Assembly: GCA_037178855.1 (NCBI GenBank)
Contig: JASJZC010000002.1
Location: 6,522,501-6,586,500, forward strand
Origin: Oscheius sp. JU75
Lineage: Eukaryota > Nematoda > Chromadorea > Rhabditida > Rhabditidae
Direction: 5' to 3'
DNA length: 64,000 bases
Part shown: piece after piece, positions 31,398-43,746 of the stretch
How positions within the stretch are numbered: the first letter of the stretch is position 1
How the letters are laid out: every line of letters begins with the position of its first letter
Program-made: the position numbers and the translations under genes
Notes under the pieces: generated by a model
The model's input: only the letters and a program-made list of their open reading frames with translations
What the model was told of the DNA's origin: nothing
The model's database searches: none

Positions 31398-33795
31398 GAA
31401 ATTTGAAATTTTCGATTTGACCTTGACACGTTTGGGCCGCGCGACCCCTGCCTGTGCCTGTCCGCCGCTCAAATCAACTTCTACATCGATCGAAGGAGTG
31501 CGTGTGGGTCTTTCGTTCCCTCCCTCCTCGTCCGACTCGCAAAACTGGATGTTTCTCTTAGTCCTACAGATGATGGCTATGACTAGAGACACATTCAGCT
31601 TGGCTTCGGATACATTTGGATACTTCAACTGTATTTATACCTCTTAAAGGTGAGACAGGTGGGGAATTAGTCCTCGACCGACAAAGAGCCGTTTTTCAAG
31701 CGTTCCTACAAGGTTTGCAAGCACTTTAGGACCCATTTTTGGCCTGATATTGAGACAAATCGAACACTCAACAAAGACAAGAGGGCGTCGTGAAAAGACC
31801 ATAAAACTCAGAAAGACAGGAAAACATATAGGTAAACAGCGTACTTTGCTTATTTCGGGGATGGAAAATCCACAGGAGCATGGCTCTATTGCAAAGCTTC
31901 CACGCTGCCTCTCTACAGGGGAATCGAAAGAGGAGCAACTACTCAGGTCATCTCGGGTGAACCGTCTTTTGAGAAGATCTTAGTGATTGAGTACAGTAAT
32001 CTTACTTGTAAATGCAGAAGTCGATTACGTGGGTCAAGATACTATGTTATAGAAGGCGTACTTTCTTAGAAGCTGTATTGTAAATGTGGCACACAGCCGA
32101 CGGTACTGGTGTGTCTGTAGTTGTGACAGAGCGACAGAAAGCCGGAGAGACATAGAATAATGGGCAACAAACAGGGTTTGAACAAGGCTTGACTGTCTAT
32201 ACTACAATTGCTAAAGTCTCTTCATCTTGTGGCTGTTCCTGTTTTCTGTTCACAGAAATTGTCTACAGAACTCTTGACTGAGAGCAAAAGACTTTACCGC
32301 ACTCACAAGTAGAGAGTATCGGCTACAGTTCAGTGCTCATTCTGATCATTTGAACGTTCAGACAAACAGCTCTAGTAGACAAGGACAGAGAAGGATAGAG
32401 AGACAGAGTGGTAGCTTGAAGCGGACATGTCACCTGAGCTCTTGTCAGGATAACAGTTTGACTTGTATTCTCAGACAGACAGACTTACAGAATCTCATAA
32501 ATGTCGAGTTGTACTACAAGCGGTATACGCTCACTTTGAGGCTTGGACAAAGATCTATTGGGATCTCCGTAAGCAAATGTTCACCCGGTGAAGGCTCTCT
32601 TAGAACAGCTCCACCGCAGGGAACACCTGCTGACGGTAGGTACCCGTCTCAGGGGGACAAAGAGGATGGGCCGAAGCCATGCTGAATGTGTCTCTAGTCT
32701 TAGCAGCTCAACAGTAGGACTATGCCACACATCCAGAATGGTCATTCGGCCCGAAAGAGGGAGAGGGGGACAGAGTGTGGTCACCCCGGAGCACAAATGT
32801 TCACCCGGTGAGGATCTGAACCTGACCGAGGCGAACATTTGCGAGCCGAGGAAGACCGGGAGAGACAGGGGGCTGGGACTCCTGTCGGGGACTGCAAGAG
32901 ACTGTGATATGTGCTCAGAGACCATTTCACTGGCCAGTTGCAGTCACCGACAGAAGCCAAGAGGGGCTGGGTTGACAGTCCAGAGCTTCCAGAACAGTTC
33001 TTATATACGGTTCTGGTAGCCCAAACTCCTCCCCTTGAGTTGATGGGAATGGCACCTCTGGTGCCAATAGCAGACCCAATGGTACTTGGCGGCTAGTCTC
33101 AGGTCAGCCACAGAGCCAGTGGGATTCCCGCCGGGAACGATGGGATCGTAAATGGGGATAAGGGAAGCACAGTTATCAACTGGGAGAATTGGAAAATCTG
33201 CTTTTGTGAATATCGATTCATGTGATTGAAGTTCATTGGATATTTATCCTCTCACAAAAAATGATAGCTGACAAATGGCTGGATATCATGTCAACCTCTC
33301 TCACTCCTTTCTTTGTAGCGCTTCCCTATGACAGATTGACAGAACATATTGACAGGGACATACAGGCGGGACATGGTTCGATGTTGACAGGATGTGAAAG
33401 TTTGGAGCTAGATACAACAGCCTGTGAATTGTTTCCAAGTGTAGTAGTTGACAGAGCTGGTCAAAAGATGCCAAGTTGACAAGATGCTATTGTTGTGGTA
33501 GCTCAAAGATGACAGATTACAGATAACAGAAAGAGGTGACAGATGGACAGGCACCAAATATGGGAGTGATTGACAGAGCATGGAAATATTTACAGGCTCA
33601 GAAGAGCAAAATGGCCGGACAGGTTGACTACCAGAAACGTTACCATAGGTTGACATGGACTGCTAGGAATAGAAGATTTTAAAGAGAGTGGGGTCACAGC
33701 GACACAATCGGATTGGAAGATAGTTGACATGAAAAATAGAAATTTAGAACTGATTGACCTCCTGACTGGCTGAAATTAAGAATTCGGCGCAGCTT

Positions 33796-33870
33796 TCCTC
33801 GCATAGCTCAGTCGGTAAGCACTCCGACTACGATTCCAAAGGGCACGTCTTCAACTCCCGTTCTAGCGGA
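33796..33870 (+). other. tRNA-like relic
   Basis: The plus strand shows CATAGCTCAGTCGGTAAGCA, then CTCCGACTACGATTCC, then CGTCTTCAACTCCCG, near full tRNA length. The B box is damaged (TTCAACTC) and the acceptor stem does not close well. Confidence 0.45.
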
Positions 33871-34119
33871 TAGAGGGAGAGAAATAGAGAGTAAGTGTAA
33901 GATTCCGTATTCCTTGACAGCGCGATTAGATAACATATCCAATCTGTTGGCAAAAGGGTCAGAAAGTGAGTCTATTCTTTCAAACGTCTCTTCGAACACA
34001 GATTAGTTTACAATCTCCTATTTACTGCCGCCTTTGCCGACAGGACCTTCGCTCCTCTAGGTGCCATGTCCTGCAGAGACTGTGTGCATAAGAATTTTAA
34101 TGGCAAGATATGTAACAGA

Positions 34120-35023
34120 TCAACGAAACGATGGCGGTGGTGGATCTTTCCGCCTGTTCTTTTTAGGGTTCTTACTACGGCTGCGGGTCTTACAGACGGG
34201 ACATGTCGGGGCATTGCGGTGGATCGAGGCCTGACAGGCTTCACATTTCTGAATGTTGGTCTCTTTCTTAAACAGTCTAAGCATACCTTCATTTTCGACT
34301 GAAGCTGCTGACTGCTCTCCGGGAGCCTCGCTGGGGACTGGAACAGACTGAACTCTGAACTTGGGCTATAGTTTGACTGTACATGTTTCTTACGAGGAAT
34401 CGCAGGATGCACTATCGGAAAGGTGGTCGGAGGCGGCTTCTCTTCGGCTATAATGCTAAAAGTTGACACTGTCTCGTGGTGGGTAGACTTACTCTTGAAG
34501 GAGCTCCGGAGGCAGCTCATCCAGAAGGTCAGCACAATCGAGGAGAGTTAACTGCAAAGACGAACTATCACTATTACTGTCACCTTACCGTTCGGTTTCC
34601 TGACTGCCTCAGATTCTCCAATTCTTCGACTTTCCTTAGCAGACTGCCTCTCCGGGATTCTCTCTCCGATCTCAGCGTCTTCATCATGTCCTCACAGTTG
34701 TTAATGTCCTGATTGATCTGTCTCAATTCCTCAGCATGTCCCTTTCTCTCGGTATCCAGCTCTCCTTCGAGCTTCTCACATTGTACCAGATGAGTTCTCA
34801 GGTCGGCTAAGGTGGTCAGGTCTCTTCGGAGCTCTTGGCATCTCTGTTCGAATGTGGTTAACTGATGGCTGAAAGAGTCAGTATAAGACAGACAGAAAAA
34901 ACAGAGAGACAGAGATAGAAGTAGAGAAGCAGAGAGACAGTAAGTTGAAAAACAGGGAGACAGAGAGACTCACCTAGTTGATTCCAGTGTCCGAAGCTTG
35001 GAAGTGAGTACATCGAGATCCAT
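34120..35023 (-). CDS. ZC4H2-type zinc-finger protein, copy B
   Basis: Exons read from the ATG at 35023 (MDLDVLTSKLRTLEST). A long coiled coil follows (HQLTTFEQRCQELRRDLTTL, then NQDINNCEDMMKTLRSER). A LDCADLLDELPPELLQE segment and a linker precede the C-terminal finger: KCEACQASIHRNAPTCPVCK, then [15 protein letters not shown], stop at 34120. The CxxC-x9-CxxC finger with IHRNAP and a basic SRSKNPKK tail is the ZC4H2 signature. In vertebrates that protein acts in the nucleus in neural development and stabilises SMADs and RNF220. The first intron holds GAGACA microsatellite. A GTTCCAG acceptor lies 17 bp before the ATG. Copy A follows 1.4 kb away on the same strand, so this is a tandem duplication with strong divergence outside the finger. 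Confidence 0.8.
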
Positions 35024-36394
35024 CCAGAAGCAGTCTGGAACTGTTGGAGAGAGTCAAGAGCACACAAAGGTCTTTGTTCTGTTCCCAGAGGGTATGACTG
35101 CCCAATGATGATCTAATCGGTCAAGTCTGGGACAGTGGAGAGTGAGAAAAGTACAAGGCGATTCGGACCACCCTTCACCCAGAAAGTCTAAGGCTTCCAG
35201 CAGCGTTTTAGGTGATCGAAAATGTGGCAACAGTTCTTGGAGAGAGAGAGAGCGGGAAAGACCCTGAGCGCCTGCTCAATGAAGCGCTGTTTATTGGCCG
35301 TGGCGAGAGGAAGACGAGGCTCTGAATGGTGGGAACGAGACGCGCGAAAAGGGCTTTCAGAGTGGGAAAAAAGTTTGTCCGTTTTGAAAGGAAGACACAA
35401 TTGGATGAGGGAATCTCCAAGCAAACAGGGATTCCAATCGGTTCTACAAAACTCTCACTCTAAAGTTCAGTTCCTAAGAGGAGCTAGGGAATAGTTAGCC
35501 GTTGTGACTACTGGAACAAGCATTTATTTCCAAGTCTGTCACACTGTCAGGAGAAAAACTTGTTCAAACTTGTCTTTGAAGCTGACTTTTTGAATTGCTG
35601 AGCTAGCTCATGTCCACAATTGGCTGGGCAATCTCGGCCGGTGCTTCCGGACAGAGAGGGGGACAAGGGACAAAATAGCCTCAATGCACATACGCTAAAG
35701 GTTTCTTTGAGTCCAAGTCCCGTGAAAGTTAAAAAAAAACTTTACGATGTCCGAGAAATATCAAGGAGTAGGACCAGGTCAAGAGCTCTAGCTTAGCAGA
35801 TCTTTTTTAGAGAGGAGAGCCACCTTTTGAATTTCAACTATAGGTAAGAAAACTACGTTCAAGAGGGTTAGCGAACCTGGGAATAGTCCAAAAGGTTGCT
35901 GATGATCTAGAAAAGTGGGTAGAGCCCTTGATACTTGACCTAACACTTTTGCAAAGCCTCCTGTTTTCATGTAGACTGCAGGAATGTTCTTTGTTACGGA
36001 GTTCGCATGTGATTGTCTCAACGGAGGTCAGGAATCAAGTCATGGACATAGACAGGTGAATAACAGCGACAGTTAGGTGTAGAACCATGAGGAACCGGTG
36101 AGGTAGCCAATACTGGAATCCTTGAAGTTTGATTTGCAATAAGATTCCTTGATTGGCTGTAAATAAGACAATCGTAGGCTTCCCCAATCAAATTAACCGA
36201 AAGGATAGCATACAAAGAGAGCGGGGAACTTCTGGTGGCCCAAGGTGGGGGGAGACAATAAAAGGGCCTTTATGCAATGATGGTGTGCGCGGTTGAGTCA
36301 GTCGAATTGGGGGCTCTCGTCCCTGTTCCCACAATATAAACTACCGTAAGGCAATACATAGGCACAATTCATTAGAAAAAAAAGATTACAGGAC
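35024..36394. other. Spacer between the two ZC4H2-like genes
   Basis: No gene was recognised in this 1.4-kb gap. Short open frames lack family support. The promoter of copy B should lie just right of 35023. Confidence 0.4.
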
Positions 36395-38804
36395 CTATTC
36401 CTTCTTCTTCGGCTTTTTCGGATTCTTCGAGCGGGACTTGCTCTTACACATCGGACAGATCGGAGCATTGCGGTGAATCTGCTGGTAGCAGGATTGACAG
36501 GTCTGAAAGTCTTGGTCTTGACAGAGAATTGTCTGGAAGAGGTACCTTCATAGGTGGACTCTGATGTTCAGTGACTTTCAGATGAGAGGGGACGGTGGGA
36601 GGCTGGCGGAAAGGCTGGAAATGGAAGAGATGAAGAGAGACACCTCCGTCAAACTGTCTCGATCAGCCATGTACGTTCTTTTGGTTTTAGAGAGACTCCG
36701 GTGACAAGATGACAGCCACTTAGAGACATAGGGGACGTTGACAGAGACAGTTTGACAGTGACAATGAGACAGAGTGGCATTGAAAGTCGCACTTGTCAAT
36801 TGGTACTTACACTGTCACTGTCTCTGTAAACCCGTCCATCTAAACTTTATGACCATCGAGGCTCACAAGCTTTGGTACTCTTACAGTTTCTCGTACTCTG
36901 TCATGCCACGATGTGTTAATCTGCCAACTTATTTAGTTCTGTGGGTCAGCAAAACATGTCAACTACTAACAAGTCAAGAAGAAAACAGGTAGCTGCAATT
37001 CCAAAGCTGGCAAGCCATAACAGTGAAACAGTAACAAATTGAACCCCTCGACATGACCTGTACTTTTGGTTTCTGTCCAACCGTCTGCGCAGCAGCTTCG
37101 AACACCTCTCCCTGTCAAAAGAGCGATAACTCACTGGCGCATTCGACATGAACATGGCCGGGTCGAACATTATCGATGGATTCAGTAGTGCTGCTGGGTT
37201 CAGTCCCCGCAAGGCCGGAAAGAGATTGGCAGCCGGAGAAGCCATGTGTGGAGAGGGTGAGGTCAATTTGGGAAGATCAGCCATAGCTGCATCGTCCGTT
37301 GCCAAGAGGCCTTCTTCTCCAATCCCTGTCTCCTTGATCTTCTCATTGCAGAGCTCCCTCTGCTTTTCCAACTGTTCAAGCTTGTGTGCCAGCCGGTTCT
37401 CGATCTCCTTCTGCTCCGATCTGGCCGCGTTTATCTGTCTCTCTAGCTCCATTTTGTCCTGAAATACATGGTTTTGAGGCTAAGGGAGGGCCGAACTTGG
37501 TTGATGACTTGTATGATGGCAGACTGTTCCTCTTTCTCACGGTTTAAATCGTCTATGGTACTGGACAGCTCGACTACATGCTTCTCATTGGCTCGGAACT
37601 CAGCCAGATCTTCCAGAAGCTCTCGCCGACACTTGACATACTCGTCTATTTTGAACCTGAAAGTCAAGTTCTTTCCCTGTCTCTCTGTTTCATTGTTTCT
37701 CTGTCTCTCTGTCTTTCTGTCTCTTTATCTCCCTGTCTCTCTCTGTCCACACTACCCAGTCAGTTCTGTAGCAATCTCACTCTTGATCGTATCTCTCCCG
37801 TTATTAATTAGTCCTGTCATTTTTTGTGCTCATAAATCACCCTCGTACCTCTGCCTAACCTCTTGTCTTTGATCCACCGCCGCCTCTCACACCCAAGTGC
37901 TGATGGTTACTGTGGATTTGATCGAGAGCGAAAAAAAGGGGATTAGACCAAGGCACCTTCTCGCGATCGTAAACGCGCTTCCGCTCAAATAAGCCCGGCC
38001 TTACCCGCCTTTTTGATTAAACAGAGGCCGTGAGTCCTGATACCAACGGGAAAGGCGATGAAACAAGCCGCTTGGAGCACATCTGTCATCGAACTGCCCC
38101 CGGGGTGCCACAAATTGAGCAGAAGGCAAGCCGAGAATTCATTCCCGGGCTTCTGTTTGCTGGCGACATCCCGGCAGTAAATCTTACATGCGCAGATGGA
38201 TTGTATAACAGCAGGAGCCGTATACGGCCAGATCAGTGTGAACAGACTGTGGGGACGACAAATGAAAATAGAGACAGAGTCATAGATTTAAAGAGACAGA
38301 GACAGCGAGACAGAGAGACACAAAGACAGAGACAAGGAAACTTATAAGAGGAGTGAGAGAGATGCAATGTTGTTCCAGTAGACTCAACAGAACAGAATGC
38401 GATGGAAGCGTGAGAAACCAACTAGCTTCGGGTAGAGCTGGCGACAGATTTAACAATACTGCTTTGCCAAGATAAGGTTAACTTGTCAGGTCCTGGCAAG
38501 CATAATCTGCATCTGTTTCGGAGTTATTGAGGTATTCTACCCGATGTGTTCACTTCAACTTGTCGTCAACTACACTCGTCCTACTCGTTTCTCGACTCCA
38601 GTGGTTTCAACAAGACCAACGACACATTTCAGAAGGAGGGTACAGGACAGTTCAAATAACACATGGGGCTGGGCTTTTTGCACTGTTGATTGACAAGAGA
38701 CAAAAAAACACCCTATACCCTATCAGAAAAGACACTCACTTGGCCTGTGCAATCCTATGCAGATCCTGTGCTGCTGCCGAAGGGCTCTCTGCCATTGACA
38801 CCAT
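36395..38804 (-). CDS. ZC4H2-type zinc-finger protein, copy A
   Basis: Exon 1 at about 38740-38804 ([20 protein letters not shown]) joins in frame to [20 protein letters not shown] near 37660. The coiled coil continues through a 38-bp intron ([20 protein letters not shown]). A linker ([20 protein letters not shown]) leads to the finger [20 protein letters not shown] and the tail [15 protein letters not shown], stop at 36395. The finger and tail are nearly identical to vertebrate ZC4H2, including the [11 protein letters not shown] core, so this is the more conserved copy. A CTCTTTCAG acceptor lies 7 bp before the ATG. The roughly 1-kb first intron holds CTCTGT microsatellite and part of a foldback element. 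Confidence 0.85.
38400..38660. repeat. Foldback element, family A copy 2
   Basis: The right part (about 38485-38640) matches the 6.6-kb copy in order: GCATAATCTGCATCTGTTT, GGAGTTATTGAGGTATTCTA, CCCGATG, then CTACACTCGT. The left arm is more decayed. It lies within the first intron of ZC4H2 copy A. Confidence 0.5.
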
Positions 38805-40001
38805 GATTTCACTGAAAGAGAACGTGTTAGACAAGACATAAGATGAGAGAAGGACAATGAGACTGTTTGTCAGCGGATCCATTTCGGGCCCACGCATAAT
38901 GGGATTAATACAAGTGGCCAGGTGTGGGTCATCGTCTGGGAAAGTGTCTTTTTACCAGATTACGGTACAGGGTTTTGATTATGGCAATTAGAGAGGGGGA
39001 GACTTTTATGGGACGGCGGCGGCGGAGAGGAGGAGGCACAACTGATGACAGACAATTGATGGATCACCTCCTCCCCAGAAAGAGTCGATACAGTTCCAAA
39101 TTAAAAGTTTCTCAGGAGGTCTCAAGCTGTGTCATCATAGTCGTTCGGTTGAGAAGACAGCCGCGAAAAACCGTACAATAGGGAGAACCGACTTCTTTTT
39201 GTCCAGGCAGATCGATATTCTGATTACTTCGTCAAAGAATGTTTACTCAGAGGAAGAGAGACGAGAATGGGGCGAAGCGGGAAAGACGAGTCAGCCTGGA
39301 AGAAAGGGAGGAAGTCGACTCATACAATGGGGGTAAAAGGGTACGGGAAAGGAGTGATAAAGGAACTACGGTAAGAGTCAGGATCGAATGTACATTCCAA
39401 GAGCCTTCCGACTCTCTCTACTTCGGGGGAAGACTCCTTTGAACTAACCCTGTTCCTACAAAGATCTGTACTTTGTGTAGAACAAGGCAGAGTTGAGCGA
39501 CTTTCGAATGCAAATGGAAGAGGCGCAAACAATGGTGCAGACAAGAAGGCGAACTGTTACCACTTTTCTGGCGCAAAAGGACAGTTTTAAATTTGGTGCT
39601 GGGGTTTGTTAATATAGAGACAGAAACAGGGATATGCCTGTCTATCTCTAAGTTTCACCGTCTCGGTGTAGGACGGTTTGAACTCTAAAAACAAAGAAAG
39701 TTTCCAACAGGACCTGTAGTTTCGAAAAGGTTATGCTGATACACAAATTGGCGCGGGACCGAGATGTCTCTCTCTCTTCTCTCGACGCCATAGTTGCTGC
39801 TACTATTATTATGATGACGACTCATGGGACTGTCAACATGAGAGCGGGGCCGAGAAAGAGTTTCATTTCAAAGAGGGGAGGACGCTATCGTTCTCAAAAC
39901 GAAGAAGATGACAGCCAGAGGCGGGGCGGCCATTTGCTCATTGAGGCGCGGAAGAGACGGATTTACGACTGGTTGCCAGCAGGAGGTAAACGGTGAGAAG
40001 G
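38805..40001. other. Intergenic stretch upstream of ZC4H2 copy A
   Basis: About 1.2 kb with no supported exon. It should contain the 5' region of ZC4H2 copy A and the 3' UTR of the chemoreceptor. Confidence 0.4.
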
Positions 40002-41607
40002 TCAGGCCCAGGCAGTTCGGAACTGCTCGAAGTAGACGGCAGTCTCTTCTTTTGGCTGAAAAGAGCATGAGTCAGTCGGGGCAGAAGCAACATTTTTGAC
40101 TGGCGGCAGGCTCTTTGATCTGACTCTCTCTCTTACTCATAGTAGAGGACGTTCTAAACAGTCTCTTACCTTGACTGCCAGCTTCTTCCCATCAAAATCA
40201 ACCAAATCCATGACTTTTGGTTTCGATGGAGTAATTTCTGCTCGAAAAAGAGCCTTAGTAAATTTCTCCCTCAACTGAGCATGTACTGTCACGATCATAG
40301 TCGAGATAGTGATTGGACTGACGGCTATGGCTACGTCGAAGATGAAGCCAAAGATCCGTAAAGGTATGGGATAGTCGTCGAACATACAGCAGACAGCGTA
40401 GCCGATATAGGCTATCATGGCTATGAAAGACTGTAGGGCAAAGACGACAAAAGCCCGACAGAGAAAGAGAGAGGTACGGACGTTTTCTCGAACCTGAAAG
40501 ATCATATTTTTGATCGAGATGAGGACAAAGTCAACCAATTTGGCGATGAAGGCAAACAAATTCCAAGCGCAGGAGACGAACCCTGACCCCTCCACACACT
40601 AGACGCGCCACTTGGCGCTGCGCCATTGAGACAAACGGGCGCCCAAAGTTTATTTGCTCAATAGCTCAATCGCCCAGATTACTGAAAGATCAGAGACACT
40701 AGGGATCCTAGCTTTGTTTCGATATTTGGATTTCTTACCTGGTATCCGTGAGTAATACCCAAAGTGCCCTTGTACTGTCTCCACAAGTAAAGATTCCTTT
40801 TTCGGACATGGTACATCATCTGAATTTTTCTTTTCAGAATAGTTGTTCTCCAAAAACTTACAGAAATAGCCACCACGTCGGCAAAGATAAAGATTCCAGC
40901 TATCAAAAATCTCGACTTGGCCGAGGTCATCAGAAATGTCATGATGAGGAAAGAGGAGACCCACTGAAATGGTTATTGTACATTTATTGATTGTGGGCCT
41001 TACCAATGTGATAATCAGAGTGATTACCAGTAGAACTGCACTCTCTTTCTCGTACTCCCGAGCCCGGATGGTTGCCAGAAGACGTTCGAAGGCCACGAGT
41101 AGCATGTGCAGACCACCTACAAACGGGTTTAAAATTCGAGTTCAACAGTACCACCTGTCTGCGTCAGAGAGGGACTTTGGCACGTATAGCTTGTTTTGAC
41201 AGGTGTTTTGTTTCGTACTGATTCTGTCTCTCTGTGTCTCTCTGTACTTTTTCTCGGCTTTTTTGATCCTAATTATTTAAACAAGTAATCCAATCGACCC
41301 CCGCTGCAGCTTTCACGAGCTGATTCATACCTGCAAACATGCCAATATCTCTCAATTGAGCGGGTACAGCTCCTGTGTCATCATCGGCTGATAGGTTGAA
41401 GACTATCACTTCCATACTGTACTGTAGACGGAAGATAGATGTGGCACAGAACGAGAGTACGAAGCTGTCCAGGACCAAAATTAGGTGGATATGAACGGAT
41501 CGGAGTCTTGAGAAGACGGCCACAAATGTGGCTCCTACAATAAGTGCTAGAATGTGGAAGAGGGCTTCGGCAATGAGGAAGCCGTGCCAGAGGCCGAGCG
41601 ACTCCAT
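40002..41607 (-). CDS. Seven-transmembrane chemoreceptor, nematode Sre-like
   Basis: Six exons from the ATG at 41607 (MESLGLWHGFLIAEALFHIL) to a stop at 40002. Hydrophobic helices alternate with short loops. After helix 3 comes FERLLATIRAREYEKESAVL, the ER..AT....YEK motif characteristic of nematode Sre-class chemosensory GPCRs (PF03125). Helix 7 precedes TVHAQLREKF and the tail ends EETAVYFEQFRTAWA, also typical of the class. Such receptors sit in the cilia of sensory neurons and detect odours or pheromones through G proteins. A TATTTCAG acceptor lies 2 bp before the ATG. The intron at about 40500-40740 carries a tRNA-like relic. Splice joins keep frame throughout. It is the only chemoreceptor in the window; this class often occurs in clusters. 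Confidence 0.8.
40570..40632 (-). other. tRNA-like relic in a chemoreceptor intron
   Basis: The minus strand reads ATGGCGCAGCGCCAAGTGGC and GGGGTCAGGGTTCGTCTCC. It lies on the sense strand of the host gene. Its first half resembles the 28981 relic. Confidence 0.45.
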
Positions 41608-41649
41608 TTCTGAAATAGAAAACTCTGAGGGACAGAGGGACATAGAAAC

Positions 41650-41890
41650 AGACAGTTCTCGTAGGCTACTAGTAGCCAGACTGAAGTATCGGAGAGTAAA
41701 GGGAACCTGCTGGCCCGGAGCAGAAGTGCTGACAAAACTGGCAGTACTGAGTTACACAGACTACTGTTGTCTTGCCAATCAGTGTCACGCATAATAAGTC
41801 TGCTTTGAAGTTTTTTTACCCAATGCTCTCCCGATGGCTTGTTGTTACTGTTATCATCTCTCGACTGAAGTGGCTACTACCAGATCAAAA
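41650..41890. repeat. Foldback element, family A copy 3
   Basis: The right arm (41775-41885) carries CACGCATAAT, GTCTGCTTTGAAGTT, CCCGATG, TCTCGACTGAAGTGGCTACT in the family order. The left arm, reverse-complemented, has CGATACTTCAGTCTGGCTAC. The copy lies just upstream of the chemoreceptor. Confidence 0.5.
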
Positions 41891-42430
41891 GATGAGTTTT
41901 AGAAGGAGAGTGCATGTCAGTTGCTTTGAAATAGAGACAAAGACAAAGACAGACAGAGAGGCTAATTGTAAGAGGAAACGGTAGCAGAGATCGCTCGTTC
42001 TTTCTGCAGAGCAAATCTAATCCAAACCTCGATCAGATGACAAGACAATGTACGAAAATCTGACTAACCTAGCCGACAGTTGCCCATTTTTCCTCTTAAA
42101 AGTTGCAGAAGTCGAGGGGGCACGAGGTGTGTACTGCACAATTAGTAAAATGGAGGGGCAGCTGCTATGATTAGGCCCAACGCGATTATCAAGTCCAACG
42201 GAGGAGGGCACAAAAAGGAGGAGGAGAATGGCTGTTTATGCCAAGAACACAGTATAATCAGCTAATGGGAGCTGGAACTCTCTCTCATTGTTCCAACGTG
42301 TGGGCAGCCAGCTCATTTGGTCGACTTTTGAATGTGACTGGGTTGCGTGCATGATAATTTTTTTTTTTAGAGTCAGTTGGCGTCCACTGTGATCTTTAAG
42401 AAACTGTAAAAGTTTAATCTTACAGTTATC

Positions 42431-43746
42431 CTAGTCCATTGTCACTGAAAGATCCCAATGATCGCTTCCTCTCATTATAGCCCAATAGAGATTAGCTTCG
42501 AGAAAAGTGGACCGATCCAGCTCCCAGAGGAAATTGGGTCTCGCCATTGAGGAGATAATATCGTCAACCTATAGATGAACGAAAAGGACAGGACGTCGTG
42601 TCGAAGGATAAAGTCTACATTGGGTAAAGAGGACCAGGGTTTTTTCTGAGAAGGTCAGCAGGTCTTATGGTAGAACAGCCAGGTCCAGCCGTGCTCAGTC
42701 CTTTAATTTTTGTTCATTGCGAAAAACAAAAGTATGCTGTTTGAATGATGGTTCAGCCCTGACATGTACTGTCAATTTCCTGCAACGAATGTGATCGTGT
42801 TGAGCAGTAGAATTTTTGCAGACGAAAGTCAAGTGTAAGAGTGCCATTACCGCTTGTACGGAGTGTATTGGATTCGGAAGAAGCGTATGAAGGAAGAGAG
42901 GACAACTGATACTTGAATTGCTACCTACTTATTGACCTAAGCGCAAAGATTCCTCGCTTACTTCACACCAAGTTCAGAAGTATAGTTCAACAAAACAGGA
43001 ATTGAAATCGGTATATTCTTAGATACAGCTTCCGGCACGCGGAACCCACTCTCTCTTTCTCAGCTTCCATAAATAATAGTAATAGGGCTGCAGCGTCATA
43101 GAGTCAATTACATTTGGACTTCTTGATTAGGTTAGAGTACAAAAACTGGTACGTGAATGAGGGTACTGGAAATAATAGAACAAGGAAGAGGAATAGGGAA
43201 AATGACTAGTCAGTCTAAGTGACAGAGAGCTTGACATCCTTATTATAGCTGATAGAGACAGAGAGGTAGAGACATCGTTTCTTGAACCTGCAACAGATCC
43301 TGTGAAACTGGAGAAAAGCAGTCATGACTCGTTCAGCTGCATAGGTTATGCCAATTTCGCACCTGCTGCTATATGTTGCTAGCAACAAAAGGGAAGAAAA
43401 CTAGAGGGTAGTTCAGAAAAATTTAGGATGTACGAAACAGATACTAAGTTTTTCAGGGAAAATCTCAGGGTGCCATGGGAGGCAAAACATAATCATCTGT
43501 GGTCACTTCACTAGGGCTGAGAACCAGAGAAAGAGACAGGGAAACAAAACAACTTTTGAAACCAAAGTGAGGAAATAATGACTGTGTAATTGACTTGACG
43601 GAGGAAGGGCCTCCTCTCGCCGATAACTAATCGTGTTATTGAGGTTAACAAAACAACAAAGCTCGTAGCTTGAACCCACCTACAGAGACGATGACTTTCT
43701 GCACATAATTCGTGTTCATGCTCGCCGTCGTTGCCATGTGTGTCAT
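42431..43746 (-). CDS. Possible small two-exon gene, unrecognised
   Basis: Exon 43684-43746 (MTHMATTASMNTNYVQKVIV) ends at a GTAGGT donor. Exon 42431-42568 begins VDDIISSMARPNFLWELDRS after an ATAG acceptor and ends SVTMD. Both are multiples of three and join in phase to give 66 residues. A TCTGACAG acceptor lies right at the ATG, as in the certain genes here. There is no family match and the 1.1-kb intron could hide other exons. The VDDI string also resembles a reverse-transcriptase core by chance or descent. Confidence 0.25.

Larger units (their letters stand above)
28713..34119. other. Gene-poor stretch with relics and repeats
   Basis: About 5.4 kb between SMC6 and the ZC4H2-like pair (both end toward it). 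Contents that can be supported: five tRNA-like relics (28981, 29308, 29614, 31330, 33796), a kinase-like pseudogene fragment near 29.8 kb, two similar exon-like segments near 30.3 and 30.8 kb, a direct repeat of AAATGTTCACCCGGTGA at about 32575 and 32793, and a stretch at 33.2-33.8 kb rich in TTGACAG. No complete gene was found. Confidence 0.45.

Noticed and set aside
33796-33870. Functional tRNA gene
   Set aside because: The acceptor and T stems do not pair and the B box is damaged, so I list it as a relic.
42431-42720. Copia-like reverse transcriptase core (VLFVHL, stop, VDDII)
   Set aside because: Only the short VDD context matches. No other conserved block was found upstream or downstream, so I kept it as a caution on the small-gene call.
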